Shown piece after piece: positions 32,964 through 46,400 of a stretch of DNA of 64,000 nucleotides. A program made the position numbers and the translations under genes. The DNA is from Mesaphorura yosii (Eukaryota; Arthropoda; Collembola; Poduromorpha; Tullbergiidae). The DNA lies in assembly GCA_009869945.1 (NCBI GenBank), contig WIXG01000312.1, positions 29,106-93,105 on the forward strand. The letters run 5' to 3'. Below the pieces are notes generated by a model. That model was given only the letters and a program-made list of their open reading frames with translations. It ran no database searches and had not been told where the DNA came from. The stretch's first letter is position 1; each line of letters starts with the position of its first letter.

Positions 32964-35364
32964 ATGGGTACCCCCAACCAATCAATGAATACGGACAGTG
33001 GAAATGGTGATGGGTTTAAGCTAGTCACAAGGCGGAGGCTCGCCCATGAATTTAAGACGCGGTCCCACGACGACGTTGGTCCATTTGATACAAGTTCAGG
33101 CAGAAGCAGCTCATTCAAGGCACGAACACATTCCATTGGCAACCCAGTGAAGAGCACCGGCACACACGAAAGCCCAACATTGCCGTCCCCATCTTCGGGT
33201 CCGACTACAGGACCTTCGAATGCTTCTGCGCCAAATGTCGCGGCCGAAAATGCACCTGCAAAAAAAAGTAAGAAAAAGAAAGAATCCAAGGAGGCGAGGT
33301 TACGTCGGAGAGAAGAGGAGAGATTCAAAGCAATTTATGGACCGAAGGATTCACGAATTCAAGTCATGAGTCCGGCCGTTTTCTCCAGGCTTCAAGGAAA
33401 TCAGCAAGCGTCCAGTCACCCCGTAGTAAGGGCCGTCCAGCAAAATACGCGAATAGATTCTCCCATGCCTGCGACAACGTCTGATAATGGACGCGTTAGC
33501 TTTCCTGAACCGCAATGGGGTAAAACTTTGAACTTTTTGTCTCCTGACATGAAAAGTGAGTTTCCAGAGCTTGGAGCTGATCCTTCGAGGCCAAGCAAGC
33601 CAATTCAGCTGTCTCCTGAAAGTTTAGCCACGCCTTCGACAAGTGCGAATGCGAATTCAATCGCTGCATCAAAATCGAAATCAGAGTCTGAGCCTGGTTT
33701 AAATGCCAGTGTGGCGACTCCCAGTAACGATCCGTCATTTAGTAACGCTGTGAAAACTGAAAATGTTGGAACTTCAACTACTTTGACACCGACCACAGAT
33801 CTGAATTTGAATTCGAATTCGCCGAGTCCTTCAAAGCCCGAAACCCCGAAAACGAACAAGAAGAAGCCCTCGAAGGCTCCCTTAATCGTCAATCTTGAAG
33901 CTCTTTTGTCTGCGAAGAAAGACGCAGCAACGCCGAAACGGTCAACTCAAGCCTTGGCAAAAGCCGCAAGAAAATCAGCGCGTATCAGCATTAACGAAAA
34001 GACGCTGCAACCGGCTGGTAATATTCTGGACTCGTCAGGAATTAAAGTCATGCACAGAGGCAAAATGAGGGAGACGCCAAAGAAGAAGAAACCGTCAAGG
34101 TTAAAAAGGGCAATTCTGTTGTCGAGGCAATTAAGAAAGCAGCTGACAATCTCCGAAAACCTCAACCGAAAAAACTCGGGCGTGGGCGACCAGGAAAGCG
34201 TCGCGGATTTACAAGGGTTATCTAAATTAACGCTGAACTTGTCGCTGGAGAATTCACCGACGGCGGCGACCGTCAATTTACCTGTGACAAATGCCAATGA
34301 CCCCTACCTCAGTCTAGTCAAGCATGAGCCAGGATCAAAGATTTCCCGGTCACAGTCACCGCCTGAAGACATTCATCAGGAAATTGTTTCTCAAGGTAAA
34401 AAGAAATCGCCGGAAATAGAAATCAAGCAAGAGCAAAGCTTCGACGACGATTCTGATTCTGAGTGCAAGCTGGCAACTGCCGCAGTCGTCTTGCAGCCTG
34501 ATTACTTTCATAATTTGGTCGAAGGCGCCATTGCCACTGCCATAAAACCAGATCCTGAACCGTCTGAGCCCCAGCCAGCATCTGAAGAGGTCAAGTCTAT
34601 GAATTTGTCTCCAGAAATGATAGAAGCAGTGAAGGCTCAAATGCACAATCGAAAATTTCGAAAATACTGTGATATGTATACGAGCAAAGAGCTCCACGGC
34701 CTTGTTATCAGTTTGCTTAAGCAATTACATCATTTTCAAGATAAACTCTACAAGACAGACAAGCTCAAATACAAACTGAAGAAGCGGTACGTCCACGGAA
34801 CTCGAGAGATTATGAATTTCATGAGCATCAACAAAGTGCAGATGATCATCCTGGCGCCGGACATTGAATCGAATAAAAACGTGAAAGGTGAGTACAAAAT
34901 CAAAGTTCGTCTAATTTTGCCGCGCGGTGGTGGAAGGCATGTGTTCTTGTGAATCGTGGATCTTGTGCTTTCGCAGGTGGATTGGACGACGTCCTCGAAT
35001 CCATGCTGGCCACAGCCAAATCCAAGAACGTGCCCGTCGTTTTCAGTGGAAATCGTTACGTGCTTGGGATTCCGATAAAGATAAAAACTCCGATAAGCGC
35101 CATTGGAATTCTGGACCATCAAGGAGCTGAGGTTCATAGAAACTCTAAACTTCTTAGCGTGTCCTCCTCTCATGCCTGCCTTCCTTGTGGCTTAAATGCA
35201 CTGTGTACTTTAATTTTCAGGATCCGTACCGCAAAGTGCTGGACACAGCGGCGCAGCTTCGATTGAATTATCAAACAGAATTTGTTAATATAGTCCAAGC
35301 CTTGGCCTTGACACCGACTTCGACATCAACGACGGCGGCAACAGAAGTAGCGTCCAAAGAATAA
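32964..35364 (+). CDS. SECISBP2: SECIS-binding protein 2
   Basis: Three exons, 32964-34887, 34977-35131 and 35221-35364, encode 740 residues. A huge first exon carries a low-complexity, Ser/Lys-rich N-terminal region (KKSKKKKESKEARLRRREEERFKAIYG, then several Lys-rich blocks). The C-terminal part is the functional core: KLKKRYVHGTREIMNFMSINK, then the L7Ae RNA-binding fold (VQMIILAPDIESNKNVKGGLDDVLESM, VPVVFSGNRYVLGIPI, AIGILDHQGAEDPYRKVL). These match SBP2 landmarks (KRRLVLGLREV, GGLDD, FALNRKALG). SBP2 binds the SECIS element and recruits the selenocysteine-specific elongation factor. Its adjacency to SELENOK is notable. AATAAA is at 35494-35499. Confidence 0.92.
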
Positions 35365-38300
35365 TTTAGTCGTAGTTGAAGTAATTCGTTTAGAAACCGG
35401 TTGATACCAGCTTTACAAGCGGAAGCTGAAGTTGACCTATCAGAGCTTTCGTTTCAAAAGAAATTCTATTTTTGTACCGAATTCGAATATTCGAATAAAA
35501 CGCAATATCAATCAAAATGTGCTGTGCTCGAGCCCGCCGCGAGTCAGAGCCGAGGTCGTTGACAAGCTCTGTGCCGTGCCGTGACGCGGCACCATCTTAA
35601 AATGTAATGCAGCAATTAGCAATAATAATAAAATCCGCCGTGCTGAAAGCCAATGGCTATTGCCAAGCGGAACCATAAAAATTAATGCTTTGTGCCTCGA
35701 TTCACTCAAAGTTCGCTGTCGCTGTTTTACGAGAAAGGAAATCAATTGCCAGTAATTAAGAACTTCACGACTGACGACAGGCGACTGGCGTGACGCGTGA
35801 CATAACAAATAATTTTAATGACTGCACTGTACTGCACTGCACTAGCACTAATTAAGAGCAGGTGTTGATGTTTAGTGTTTATGCCATGCTGGCGTTGGCG
35901 TGCTCTGACGTGCGCGACTTTGATTTTCTAGGCTCGCGAGCGCGGATGTGAACGCCTTTGTCTTGGACTTCTATTTCGCTTTCGACATGGCTCCTTATGC
36001 ATTCATAAGTTAATGAGTCGTCCCACACATTTCCAACCTAAATTATACCTTATTGGGGTATTTGCATAGTTACATCAGTTTGACTTGAGTGTACGCAAAG
36101 AAATGCCCAGTCCAATGATGAGTTCACTTAACGGAGTTTGAGTATTCGGTATTAATGCAGTAAATTATGCCAGCGTCAATTTCTGAACATTCGGAGAGGA
36201 GCCGATCTGAATAAAATAGTGCTCACATTCTGGGCTGCCGTCATTTAATAATTCAAAGTATGTTTCGAGTTTCGGCTCCAGGATGAATACACGACGGAAG
36301 GAATACATTTCTTGTGATTATGCTTATACACTATCACTATCAATTAGTTGTCATTTTCATGTTGACACGCAGCATAAAGCATGGCGCATTATGACATAAT
36401 TTCAGGACGCAGGAAACTGAATTCCTCAATCTCTTCACAACACGAACACGAACAAAAGCTAATGACCAAAGAAGAGGAAGACAATAGGAAACTGGGGTTC
36501 TGTAAAGGATATTTTAGATTTTGTCTTTTTATGAAAGACATGCATTTCTTGCACGTGAAAGACGTAAGACGCAGGCGAAGGCGAAGCGAGATGTCATTTA
36601 GCATGTAAAATGGATCGGAACGAATGTAAACGGCAAGCATGGAAAAATGCGGGCTGTTGACGTGCAGGAATTCGTGCGAGGTAGAACAAAAGAAAGGAAA
36701 GTTTGGAACGTGAAAGGCAAATGAATGGCTGGCATGGCATTATGTTGCCTGGCTTTGCCCGTAATCTTGCTTGTCGGCTTGTGTTTGTAAATAATTAGCA
36801 TTAGCGAGTGGAGAGCGTTTTACATTTCACGCGTGAGTTCCGCGAAGTGAAGTGAACAACTGTTTTGCTGTCTGCTGTTTAGCTGTTTTGTTTAGCTAAT
36901 GAACATCTTACTTTTACTTTTGCTCTTGTTCTTGCGAATCATTGAAAAATGATGCTCGAATCGGAGTAATGAAGTGGAAATCTGAAAAATTGTCCGCCTA
37001 ACACTTAACTGAATGTGTTTTTAAGTTTCTTCGCTCTTCGCTCTAGTTTGCTCGCTCGAATGTCACGAACATAATTTAAAATGTGCGGATTAAGGCTCGG
37101 CTCAAGGCTGGTTGGATTGGGATTAATTTCGGAAATTCAGAACTGGAAATTCACGCAAATTCTTCCAGGCCAAGGTTCCAAGTTTCGTGGTTGGAGCCTT
37201 CCACGCACGGGCCCGCGCACGTGGCTTGGTGACTTTCCGGTTCTTTCCATACCCAAACTGTTGGCGGCGTTTTATTGCTCGCTTGGTCGCCTCAAAACCA
37301 AATTTCCGGATAGCATCCGGAAAAAGTATGCGGGACACGCGTGCGCGTAGCCAAATTAATGTCATGTCGCCCGTCTGTTTTGAGTCCTTCGCCTTGGTTT
37401 GCCTGAGTAACTGACATATTGAAAGCTGGACAAGCGTGGGCAGGGTAAGACAGGACATATATGCCATTATGCTTTATATTTACGTTTGCAAATTCAATCT
37501 TTGCAAATATTGGTAATTCATAATATATTTGCAGTGAATTTCCAGTTTATCCAGCTAAAATGCTCAATGAATTTGATGAGTTTGCGAGAATGAAAACCTC
37601 GAGGCGAAACTGAGCCGAAAACACTCGAATTACGAGCCGAGGAATCTTCCACTTTCCGCTTAATTTGCATTAGCATTGAGTGTACAGGAAAAGTGTACAC
37701 AAGTTAATTGCTTTCTCGTGTTTCGTATAAATCAATCACCCACTTGAATTTGGCAGACAAGAAAAGTGCGGTAGGAAGAGAGCGAATTCTCCGTTTTCCA
37801 CTCTGCACCGCTGAAACTGTACGTCATTATCATTATTGCCTTTCGCTGAATTCTGTTTCGATTAAAAGTGGAGTTCAATTCGCAGTTCTGAGGAATTTAA
37901 AAGCCAAGCTCTGGCAAATGTCGGCAGCACCCTCGCATTCACATTCTCATTTTGCTTTTGCGTGCTTGGATTGGCATGTTGGCAGTTGGCAGTGAAACTG
38001 AGAACGCTGGAGGCTGAATGTCTGAAAGCCTGATGAATGATTTTGTCGAAATAGAAAACGAAAAGGTAAACAAATCAAATCCGAAATCATGAATTGCTGA
38101 CAGATCGCTGAAGTCAAGGGATGGGTCGACTGAAGTGGTCAGTGAGGAATGAGCATATCAACGCTTCGAGAAATGAAGTTAGTGAAGGAACCCGTAACAT
38201 CCAACAGTCTCTTTCCCATGTCGCGACAGTTCGGTGGAATGTTTTGTGTGTAATGTTTTCTGTTGAATATTTTCACTTTTCAAGCGGCACGAAAGGTGAA

Positions 38301-40486
38301 AAGTTGAACTGCATTTGAACTGGCTTTACTTGAGCATTGAGCAAGGTTTGAATTTTGAATCTCCTCTGATTAGAAACTGGAATTCGGATCCACAAAGCCT
38401 CTTCCTCCTTCCGCGTCTGTAACTTAATAAATGCTGCAAATAGTAAACTGATACCGCAAATAATTCATCTGTGCTCGAGTCACAAGACATCAAGATTCAC
38501 GATACACGAAAAAAAAAATCAGTCAGCCCAGAGCAAGCAAATTGAGGTTCGCCTAATAACGAATGCCTCGCCGAGTCTTGTGTGTTGTCGTGTTGTTATT
38601 TGCATTTTGCATCCGAATCCTGAATTTTCGTGGCTGATGCCATCGCATTGCCATGCATCGTGCAAAGTATTTCGTTTGTGACGGGAACCGGCAACGGCAC
38701 TGGGAAGCCACGCCATGCCATGCATTATTTAAGCGTGAGCGTGACGCGTCGCGTCTCATCGCATCGCACTAGATTCTAAACGAATTTTCCTATTTATAAA
38801 AGATTCATTGATCTTTACAGTGGAAGAGTGAATCTGCCTGCCTGCCTTCACCGCACCGCACATTGACGGGAGCACGCCTCATTTTTCTCATTTTCTCACT
38901 CCAAAATGCTTCTCGAGAGTGAAATCTCATCTCAATTTGGGTCCGTCGCGGTCGGTGCAATCATTTTGGTGTAAGCGAACGAAGATTTATTGCCTACACT
39001 GCTCGCTCCACTCGAGAGCAAAATCTGCGTCTGCAATGTCTTCGGGGTTTGTGGGCCTACGCGGACGCGTCCGCGGCTGGCTGATTTTTAAGCCATTTTG
39101 GGGTTGCAGTGGCTTGATTTTATTGCAAACGAGAGAAAACTCTATTAGCCATTATTGTTATTACCTCCTGAGCGTCCTGAAATGAAGTTTCTGTGCCCAG
39201 CCTTCTTTCTTTTACAGGTCACGAAATAATCTGCCATGCCATGATTCGAAATCGCAACTGGCAATTCGCAATAAGTCATTACTCGCTGGACTCGCTTCGC
39301 TTGCTGCCGAGGGGCACGGGGCAGTGGGCTTCTCGGTTCAGTTCGTTTTCGGACACTCATGATTTCGTGCTCATCAGAGACTTTCTGCACCGAAAGCGTC
39401 ACGCCGTGCCTGCCGATAAGACCAAGCAGACAGCAGGCCAGAAATGAAAAGCGTAGCGGCATCGGCAACGCAAACGAACGAAAACCATGTAAAGCATGGC
39501 AATGCCTCTGGCTTCACAAACTTACAAGTCGACTAGGGCTGGCTTTGGCCTGAGCTTTCTCAATGTAGCGCAGCACAAACTAAAACATGGCTTGGCTTGG
39601 CTTCTGCCTTTCTAAAACGGGCCGTCTCACATTTTCTTCATATCATTCGAATTTTTTCGATCGGAGCGTCAACAACGAATCGAGTCTTGAAACGAAACGG
39701 ATTTCTGTTAATAGCGTTCAGATTTCCAGGTAACCTGTTTTCTCCACCCGGGATCTGAAGTTCTAGTGTGGTTTATTGAGAAGAAGTTAATTTTATCGGC
39801 GTGCGCGTACGCGTACATTCGAGAAAGGTAGAAAAGTGTGGCATGACTTTCTCGTGTTTTGTCTCACTTTCCCCACGCCCAAATTGCCCGTGAAACACCG
39901 TGAAAGCGTTGGCTTCAGCGTCTCGTCATCGTCATCGTCGAAGTTTACAGAACCTTAGAACCTCCACGTCTTCGTCTTGAAGTGCATGTTTATTATTCCA
40001 GCTAGCTCCAAAGTGTCCAACGCAAACTATTAATGGATATTCAGCCCTTTAATGCGACGATGCCGATTCTGGTTCGATTACGTATTTTCCCGTGTCAAAG
40101 TTTATTTTCATTTCCGCCTAATTAAGACAGTCTGCGTGTTTATTTTCTGGGAGCCGCGTGCGGGGACAAAATTGACGTTGATTCAAACGACTGAACAATG
40201 AATGGGCTGGATCTGCCAAATGGAGTATCAAATTGCGTACGTGAACTTTAATTACGGCTCTCACGCTACGGTTTTGAAAGTGTTTTGGATTTGAGTGTTG
40301 ATTTAACGTTCAGTGGTCGGATCTCATTAATTTCACTGCGAATTACGAATTGTGCACCGACAAGCTTCAGTTTTGGATCAGAATTCGCATGGCAAGGCGC
40401 AGTGAATTTCGGCTTTCGGATTTGTCGTTCTGATTGACTGCTCATCGATCAAATCAAGGCACCGCACCTCAGGCTTCGACTTTGAC
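35365..40486. other. Intergenic, 5.1 kb, no gene seen
   Basis: After the SECISBP2 3' end (35494-35499) no stretch has both a credible frame and flanking splice signals. Open frames of 60-115 codons occur on both strands but overlap each other and show no family motif. The GPCR promoter and any 5' untranslated exons probably lie in its right half. Confidence 0.5.
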
Positions 40487-43400
40487 ATGGGCGACAGCGA
40501 CAGTGACAGCATTCCTTCATATTTACCTACCAACAACGTTGAAGCGGCTGCAGAAGGTATCGGCATTGTCAACAGCACCGATTGTGTAGCAGCAGCCGAC
40601 ACTTTCAACCAAGATAAATGGGCTAACCAATCATGCAACAACTCCGCCGCTGCTGGCGTTGGGACGTCAGAGAACAGAACGGAAGCGGATATTTTCTACT
40701 TTTATGAAGTAAGATCAGGTTTCATGTTTACGTAGCATCTGTTTCATAGTTTCTTTGCTCTTGCTGTTCAGCCGCGCTGTGAGCGAATAAAGTGAATAAC
40801 CTCGCTGCTAGCCTGCTAGAACAGTGATAATTGTTTGTTGGTCTGCAAATCTGGCATTCTGGGTTCCATCAGCACTATTTTGCGATGGGCGGCCCACTTT
40901 CATACTGTTTCATGTGGCGAATGCCGAATAAATCTGCATTGATCATTGATTGTGTGTGTCATTAGTAAATTAGCACTTGCAAAGTGTAAATTTCCACTTC
41001 CAATTCGAATTCCCAATGCCTTCCAAAACTAGAGTGTATTTCCAAGAGCGAATGTTAAGTCAATGTTTTGCTCTTGGCACGGCCCTGAATAATTAATCTG
41101 CAAGTGCCCAAGTGCAAATGACAGATAAGCCAAAACACTTCACAGTTGATGGAAATTCGCACTTACTTTTAATTACTATAACCGACGCTTCCGAAAGATT
41201 CGGCTTTAATCAGCCAATTCCACGCGTGCGCGTGTACAATTTGCGTTCTCGTTTCGTAATACTCGAGAATGTCAAGAATAGATATCTCTGTGCAAAGTAA
41301 TTTGCAGTAAAGTAATCCAAAGTAAAGTAAACGTAATCTATGTACTTATGCGCGTTACACGAGAAAATTACATGTAAAATATTCATGCGCGCACGAGAGC
41401 CTTGCTTATTAAAAATTATCTTGACAGTTTCTGAGAGAGTGTAATATTTCCGAGGCATATTAAATGAGATTGCGTCTATTTTTGTCCCGAGATTGAGATT
41501 AATACGAAATAACGAAGCACGCTGCTGCTCTCCGCTCGGAGACACACTAAAATTTGTTCACCTCATCCAAATCCAAGTCTGAGCCAAGGCAAGCCATGCA
41601 ATTCACTCTCACTGCACAGTGCACATTTGGTCCATGTCAAGTCAACTAAAATGCGTCGTGTCGTGGGCCGTGACAAAGCGACCTAGTCAATTTCCCTGCG
41701 AGCCAAATGAATCATCGTGAATTAAGTGAATTTGACCGTACGATACTTTTAAACGTACCGTCTCAGATGTTCATTCACTTCATTCATTTAAAGTAATCTC
41801 GTATCCAGCATGCTTGAGTGTTAAGAGCAAGATTTCATCCGAAATGACAAAAGTTGATAGTTGACGACTACGCTGCATAATTCCGCCAGCGACGTGTGGC
41901 AGGCATGGCGAACCGCACGCAAAATGGCCGCGTACTGCGTCGCATCTGTTCGAGAATATCAAGATTCAAGATTGAATAGGGCTTTTAATCTCAGCCAATT
42001 ACGGTCTTCCTGTTCCTGTGTCTCAGCTCTTCATTCAAATTCAGATTCCGATCCGACCTTTAATCCACTCATAATTTTAATCTACACGCACTGCTGCTCA
42101 TGTCACGTCGCATTTCGTTCCAGTCAAAATCTGGAAAATTTCCATCCCGTGGCCACGTAAACCACACGCGGGCGGCTTGCCTTCTTCTTTTGCATATGTG
42201 CGTTGTGCCCTTATTTTGCTGGATAATGCGGTTTTTATATGAGTTTTGCAGGAAGCGGGGAACCCCCTTGCACAATATTGTTAATTGTGCCCTTTACCTT
42301 CATATTAATCAACCGAGAACCGCAAAGGCCGTGTTTTTCCAACGAATTTCAACAAACCGGAAAACGCTGTGAGGCACGCCAGAATCGGATTTCAGAATGA
42401 AAACAGTCATTATTCAGTGTTAAGTGGGTTGCTAAGTCCACAATTCACAAGTACACATCTTCATTAGTAGAAACCTTGAGTGTACGACGACATGGCGGAT
42501 GCTCCGGGTGCGGGCCGTTGTTTATCCATTTGGATAAACACTTAAACATTTGGATTATTAAATCAAAAGCTGCTGCTCGCAGAAAATGACGCCTTTCTTT
42601 CGCCAGTCGCCAGGATTCGCTTTTGGCTGATTTAAACAAACAAGGCAAGGCGCAGATTCACATCGCAAATTACGTCGGAAATTTACATTCATTCCAATCA
42701 GGAGTGCCAATGCTAATCATTCATGGCTTGATTGTCTCTAGTAATTATTAATAATTGGTGAAGGTGACTGGACGACTCAGTGAAGGTGAACAGCGAGACA
42801 AATCTACGAGCCTTCGTCAATTATTACTGTGCTAAATTAATAACGGATGACTTAATCCTGTTTTGTGCCAGCGTCGTGAATGAATATGAAAGTATTACAT
42901 TAATATTACAATGCCGTGCATGCAATTGCAACTGTAATTTGTAATTTGTGCTCTTGTCTGGGCTTGGCTTATATGGTGTGAGACAATTATGTTGTCAGCT
43001 CAGCTGAAATAATGACAAAGGACCAGCCGTAATTAAAACCAAGCCAAGTCAATTCAAAACACATCGTAGAAAGGCTGGCCTGGCACTGGCACGCCAGAGA
43101 AAGAAAGACCACCACAATGAACTACAAATATGAACATGTGTTTAATTAACAATTTCGTTTCGAGTAGCCATCGAATTTGAGCATTTTTAATATTAATATC
43201 CCCTCAACTCTTCTCTTCTTCGTTGTTTTCCTGCGCTTGGTTCCTATCTTTGGTCTTGCGCATGAATTCTCGTGAGACAGAAGATTCGTTAAAGTTAATT
43301 CACTTGAGTCTGTAAAGTTCTGCCACACGTAAATGTGAGTGCGATTGGAAATTTCTTTGTTGACGCTGATGCTTCTTACGAGCAGCCCTTTGCGGCGGTG

Positions 43401-46400
43401 AGGTAGGCATTAATTTGATCCATTACACATCGTATCGCCATCACCATCACAAATGAGCAAATCAGGAACAGCAAATACAGAGTACGATACGAGTACAGAC
43501 GCACATTTCTTATGCACGAAAGAGAAAAGATGCGCTTTCCGTAGAAGGACTTGATGGACGACTATTTTGGGAGTCGCGCCGTTTTTTGCTGCTCTGCTCT
43601 GCTCTTGCATTCTGTTCTTCGTTCGTCGTGCTGTGGATGTGATTTCTGAATGAATGATAATGATGGGAGTCAATCGTGGGAAAAGAGTTCCTGATAAAGG
43701 AATGAGGCAAGATAAACGAATCTTGAAGACGTGAGGACACGAAGACAGATTGACTTACCAAACGAAGACTCGAAGACCAAATATTTGAGTAAGCAAGATT
43801 TTCATACACAATCATTTAATTAGTTGTGTTCTTGAGAAGCAGTCGCAGCAGTTCCGTCAAGAAGAAAAGTCGGAAGACAAAATCTGTATAGTAAATGGCA
43901 AATACAATGCATCATTAATCATTTTGATGTGAGCGCGGACCGACAAACCAGAAACCAAGATTTGTCTCGCGCGTATCCACAAAGCCACAAACTACAAACG
44001 TGATCTGGAGAGGAAGGAACAAAAAGAAGAGAGATGGCCGGCCAGACAAATGATCTCGTTCTGGTACTTGAACCAGAAACTTGAATCTTATCTTATTTAC
44101 TCTCTTTTGAGTTTGATTGAAGTGCGCCACGAAACCATTTACGAAAGATGCACGAGCGCGAGCACGAGCCACTTTAAACAATCGCAGTTTCCAGTGCCAG
44201 TGTCTTCTTCTGCAATAAAGATAATAACCAAATGCATTATTTTTCTGTCCTCTCCGACTCCATCTCCGTCCGGATCTGGATCAACTTGTATTTGATGACA
44301 TTAATACTATACTTTTACATTTTACTTGTCTTGTTTACATTGTCCGCAGTCATTTCCTTCTTCAAGCACAGCAGAAGCAGGAAGGAATAACTTAATTTGC
44401 AGAACAGCCGAATAAAGTACAACAATGGACATGTTGACTCATTTCCTTTCAGTTCTTGCCTCACTAGAGCCCACTTTTTTTTCGCAGTGAGCAGTTCTTT
44501 TATTCATTTCGCGTAGCGCGAGCGCGTCTCCATAAAAGCGCCCCGCTCATTGAATTTATTAGTTTTTTATTGGAATCGGCTTTGCTTTCACTTTCATTTC
44601 AACATTCAACTTTGGTTTGACGAGTCTTCGTCGAGTTCTTTGGCTCTGCTTTGGCATGGACTTCTTTTCTGGTTGGTAGTTCTCGTCGGCCGTTGGCACG
44701 GCGTGAATGAAATCTGCCAGCTAAATTTACATTGGCTTGACGTGGACACGCCAGCCACGCCATGCAACATTCACATCATCGACTGACCGACATCAAGTCA
44801 CCTTCCCCATTCTTTTGTTTGTGATGGTATTCAATTTGAGAGCGCGGGCGGTTTTGTAGCCAGAAGTAATTTGTCGAGGCAGTTTCGATTGCGAGTTGTG
44901 GAAAATTTGCACTTCTTTCTCTTGCCTTACGCTGGCACTGGAATAAAAATAGACAGGCGTAGTGGACTGCTGGAGCCCCACACATTTTTCTCTCCATGTA
45001 ATGCGAGCTAAGCTTTAAATAATGCCTGACCTACATTACTATTACTCATACGCAGTAGACACCATGTGCGATTCCACTGCAAGTGCGAGGGTTGAGTTGA
45101 CTTTTGGTGGTATTTGTGCTGTAAATAATGTTCATTGTTCTTATCGGATTTGCTGTGAAACGAACAACCAAAAACCAACTCAACTCGTGTCGGTCGGTAG
45201 TCGGTGGTGGCTCTTGTCCGTACGTGGTTCTTGTCTCTTGAGGATCGGGCGACGTGACGGGCGATGTGATGCGATCTCTTATCAGTTCAGCAGCTCCACT
45301 TGGCTGGCGCTTTAAACTTGCCCACTGTCGGGCCAGGCCACTTCACGGCGTGGTTTGGCGTGATTCGTACTTACCCGAACTGCGAACGGTCGGCCGGTCA
45401 TTCGTCTTCTTAGGCAAAGGCTCCTTTTCTTCATTACATTCATTTATTCTCGGATGCAATGCCAAGGAATTTCACGAGTCACAGTCACGACTTAAGGCAG
45501 GGCTGGATTTCTTTGTGACCATTGACAATCTTCTTTCGTTTCTTTTTTTTCTACGACGTACTTTCGCGACTGCGACATCGACTTTTGTACTGTGAAGATG
45601 TTGATTCTGGCAAATTGCCACTCCAGCAGCTATCGCCAGCCCTCCAGTTGTTGATTGTTGTTGACAATCGTCACTCAAGTCCCGTTTTCAATAAATGAAA
45701 TCGAAAAACTCATTGAAAACTTAATCTCCTACGTTCGACAACTCGACACTCGAGTCGATCGAAGCTCGATTGCAATTCGAGGACGGATTCGCATCAGTTT
45801 CGTATCTTGGAAGATGTAATACGCAAATTAATCGAGAGATAAATCTTCGCCTCCTTTCCTTCTTAGCTTCGCTCTCGCTCGTAATCTGACGCCAATTAAA
45901 AGTAGCGGACCGCCAGCGCCACGCCGCTTCACATAAAAACTTTTAATGCTCGTCTCCGCATTTTAATCTTATCAGTTTGTTCTCTTTGTATGGAATGCCA
46001 GTCAAACTTTTTAACTGAGAGCACGAGCACGCGTCACGTCACGCGCGCCATACGTCGGAATCACTGGAATGATGAGTAATAAAATCCGCACGCTAATTTA
46101 ACGGGAGTTTAACGGCAGTTTTCAACTTGTGTCATTACCGACGAGATGGCCAGGCCAATTTTGTACTTTATAAAAGCCAGCCAGCCAGCCAACCAGACTG
46201 GCATTTTCAAGCAAAATTGCGAAATCTGCAGAATTCATACGGGCGTAATGTGGCGAATTTTTTATTTGAAGGAGCTCGCATTCCCATTCGATGGGAACAA
46301 ATTAGGCAAATCCGGCCTCCAAAATTTAAATCCCTCATAAAGGGATAAGGCAAGGGAAAGTTTTCGCTGTGGATAGTGGACTTAGTAACATGTCATTCGC

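Noticed and set aside
40376-40641. Minus-strand 87-codon frame over the GPCR first exon
   Set aside because: It is the antisense of the N-tail exon and has no independent support.
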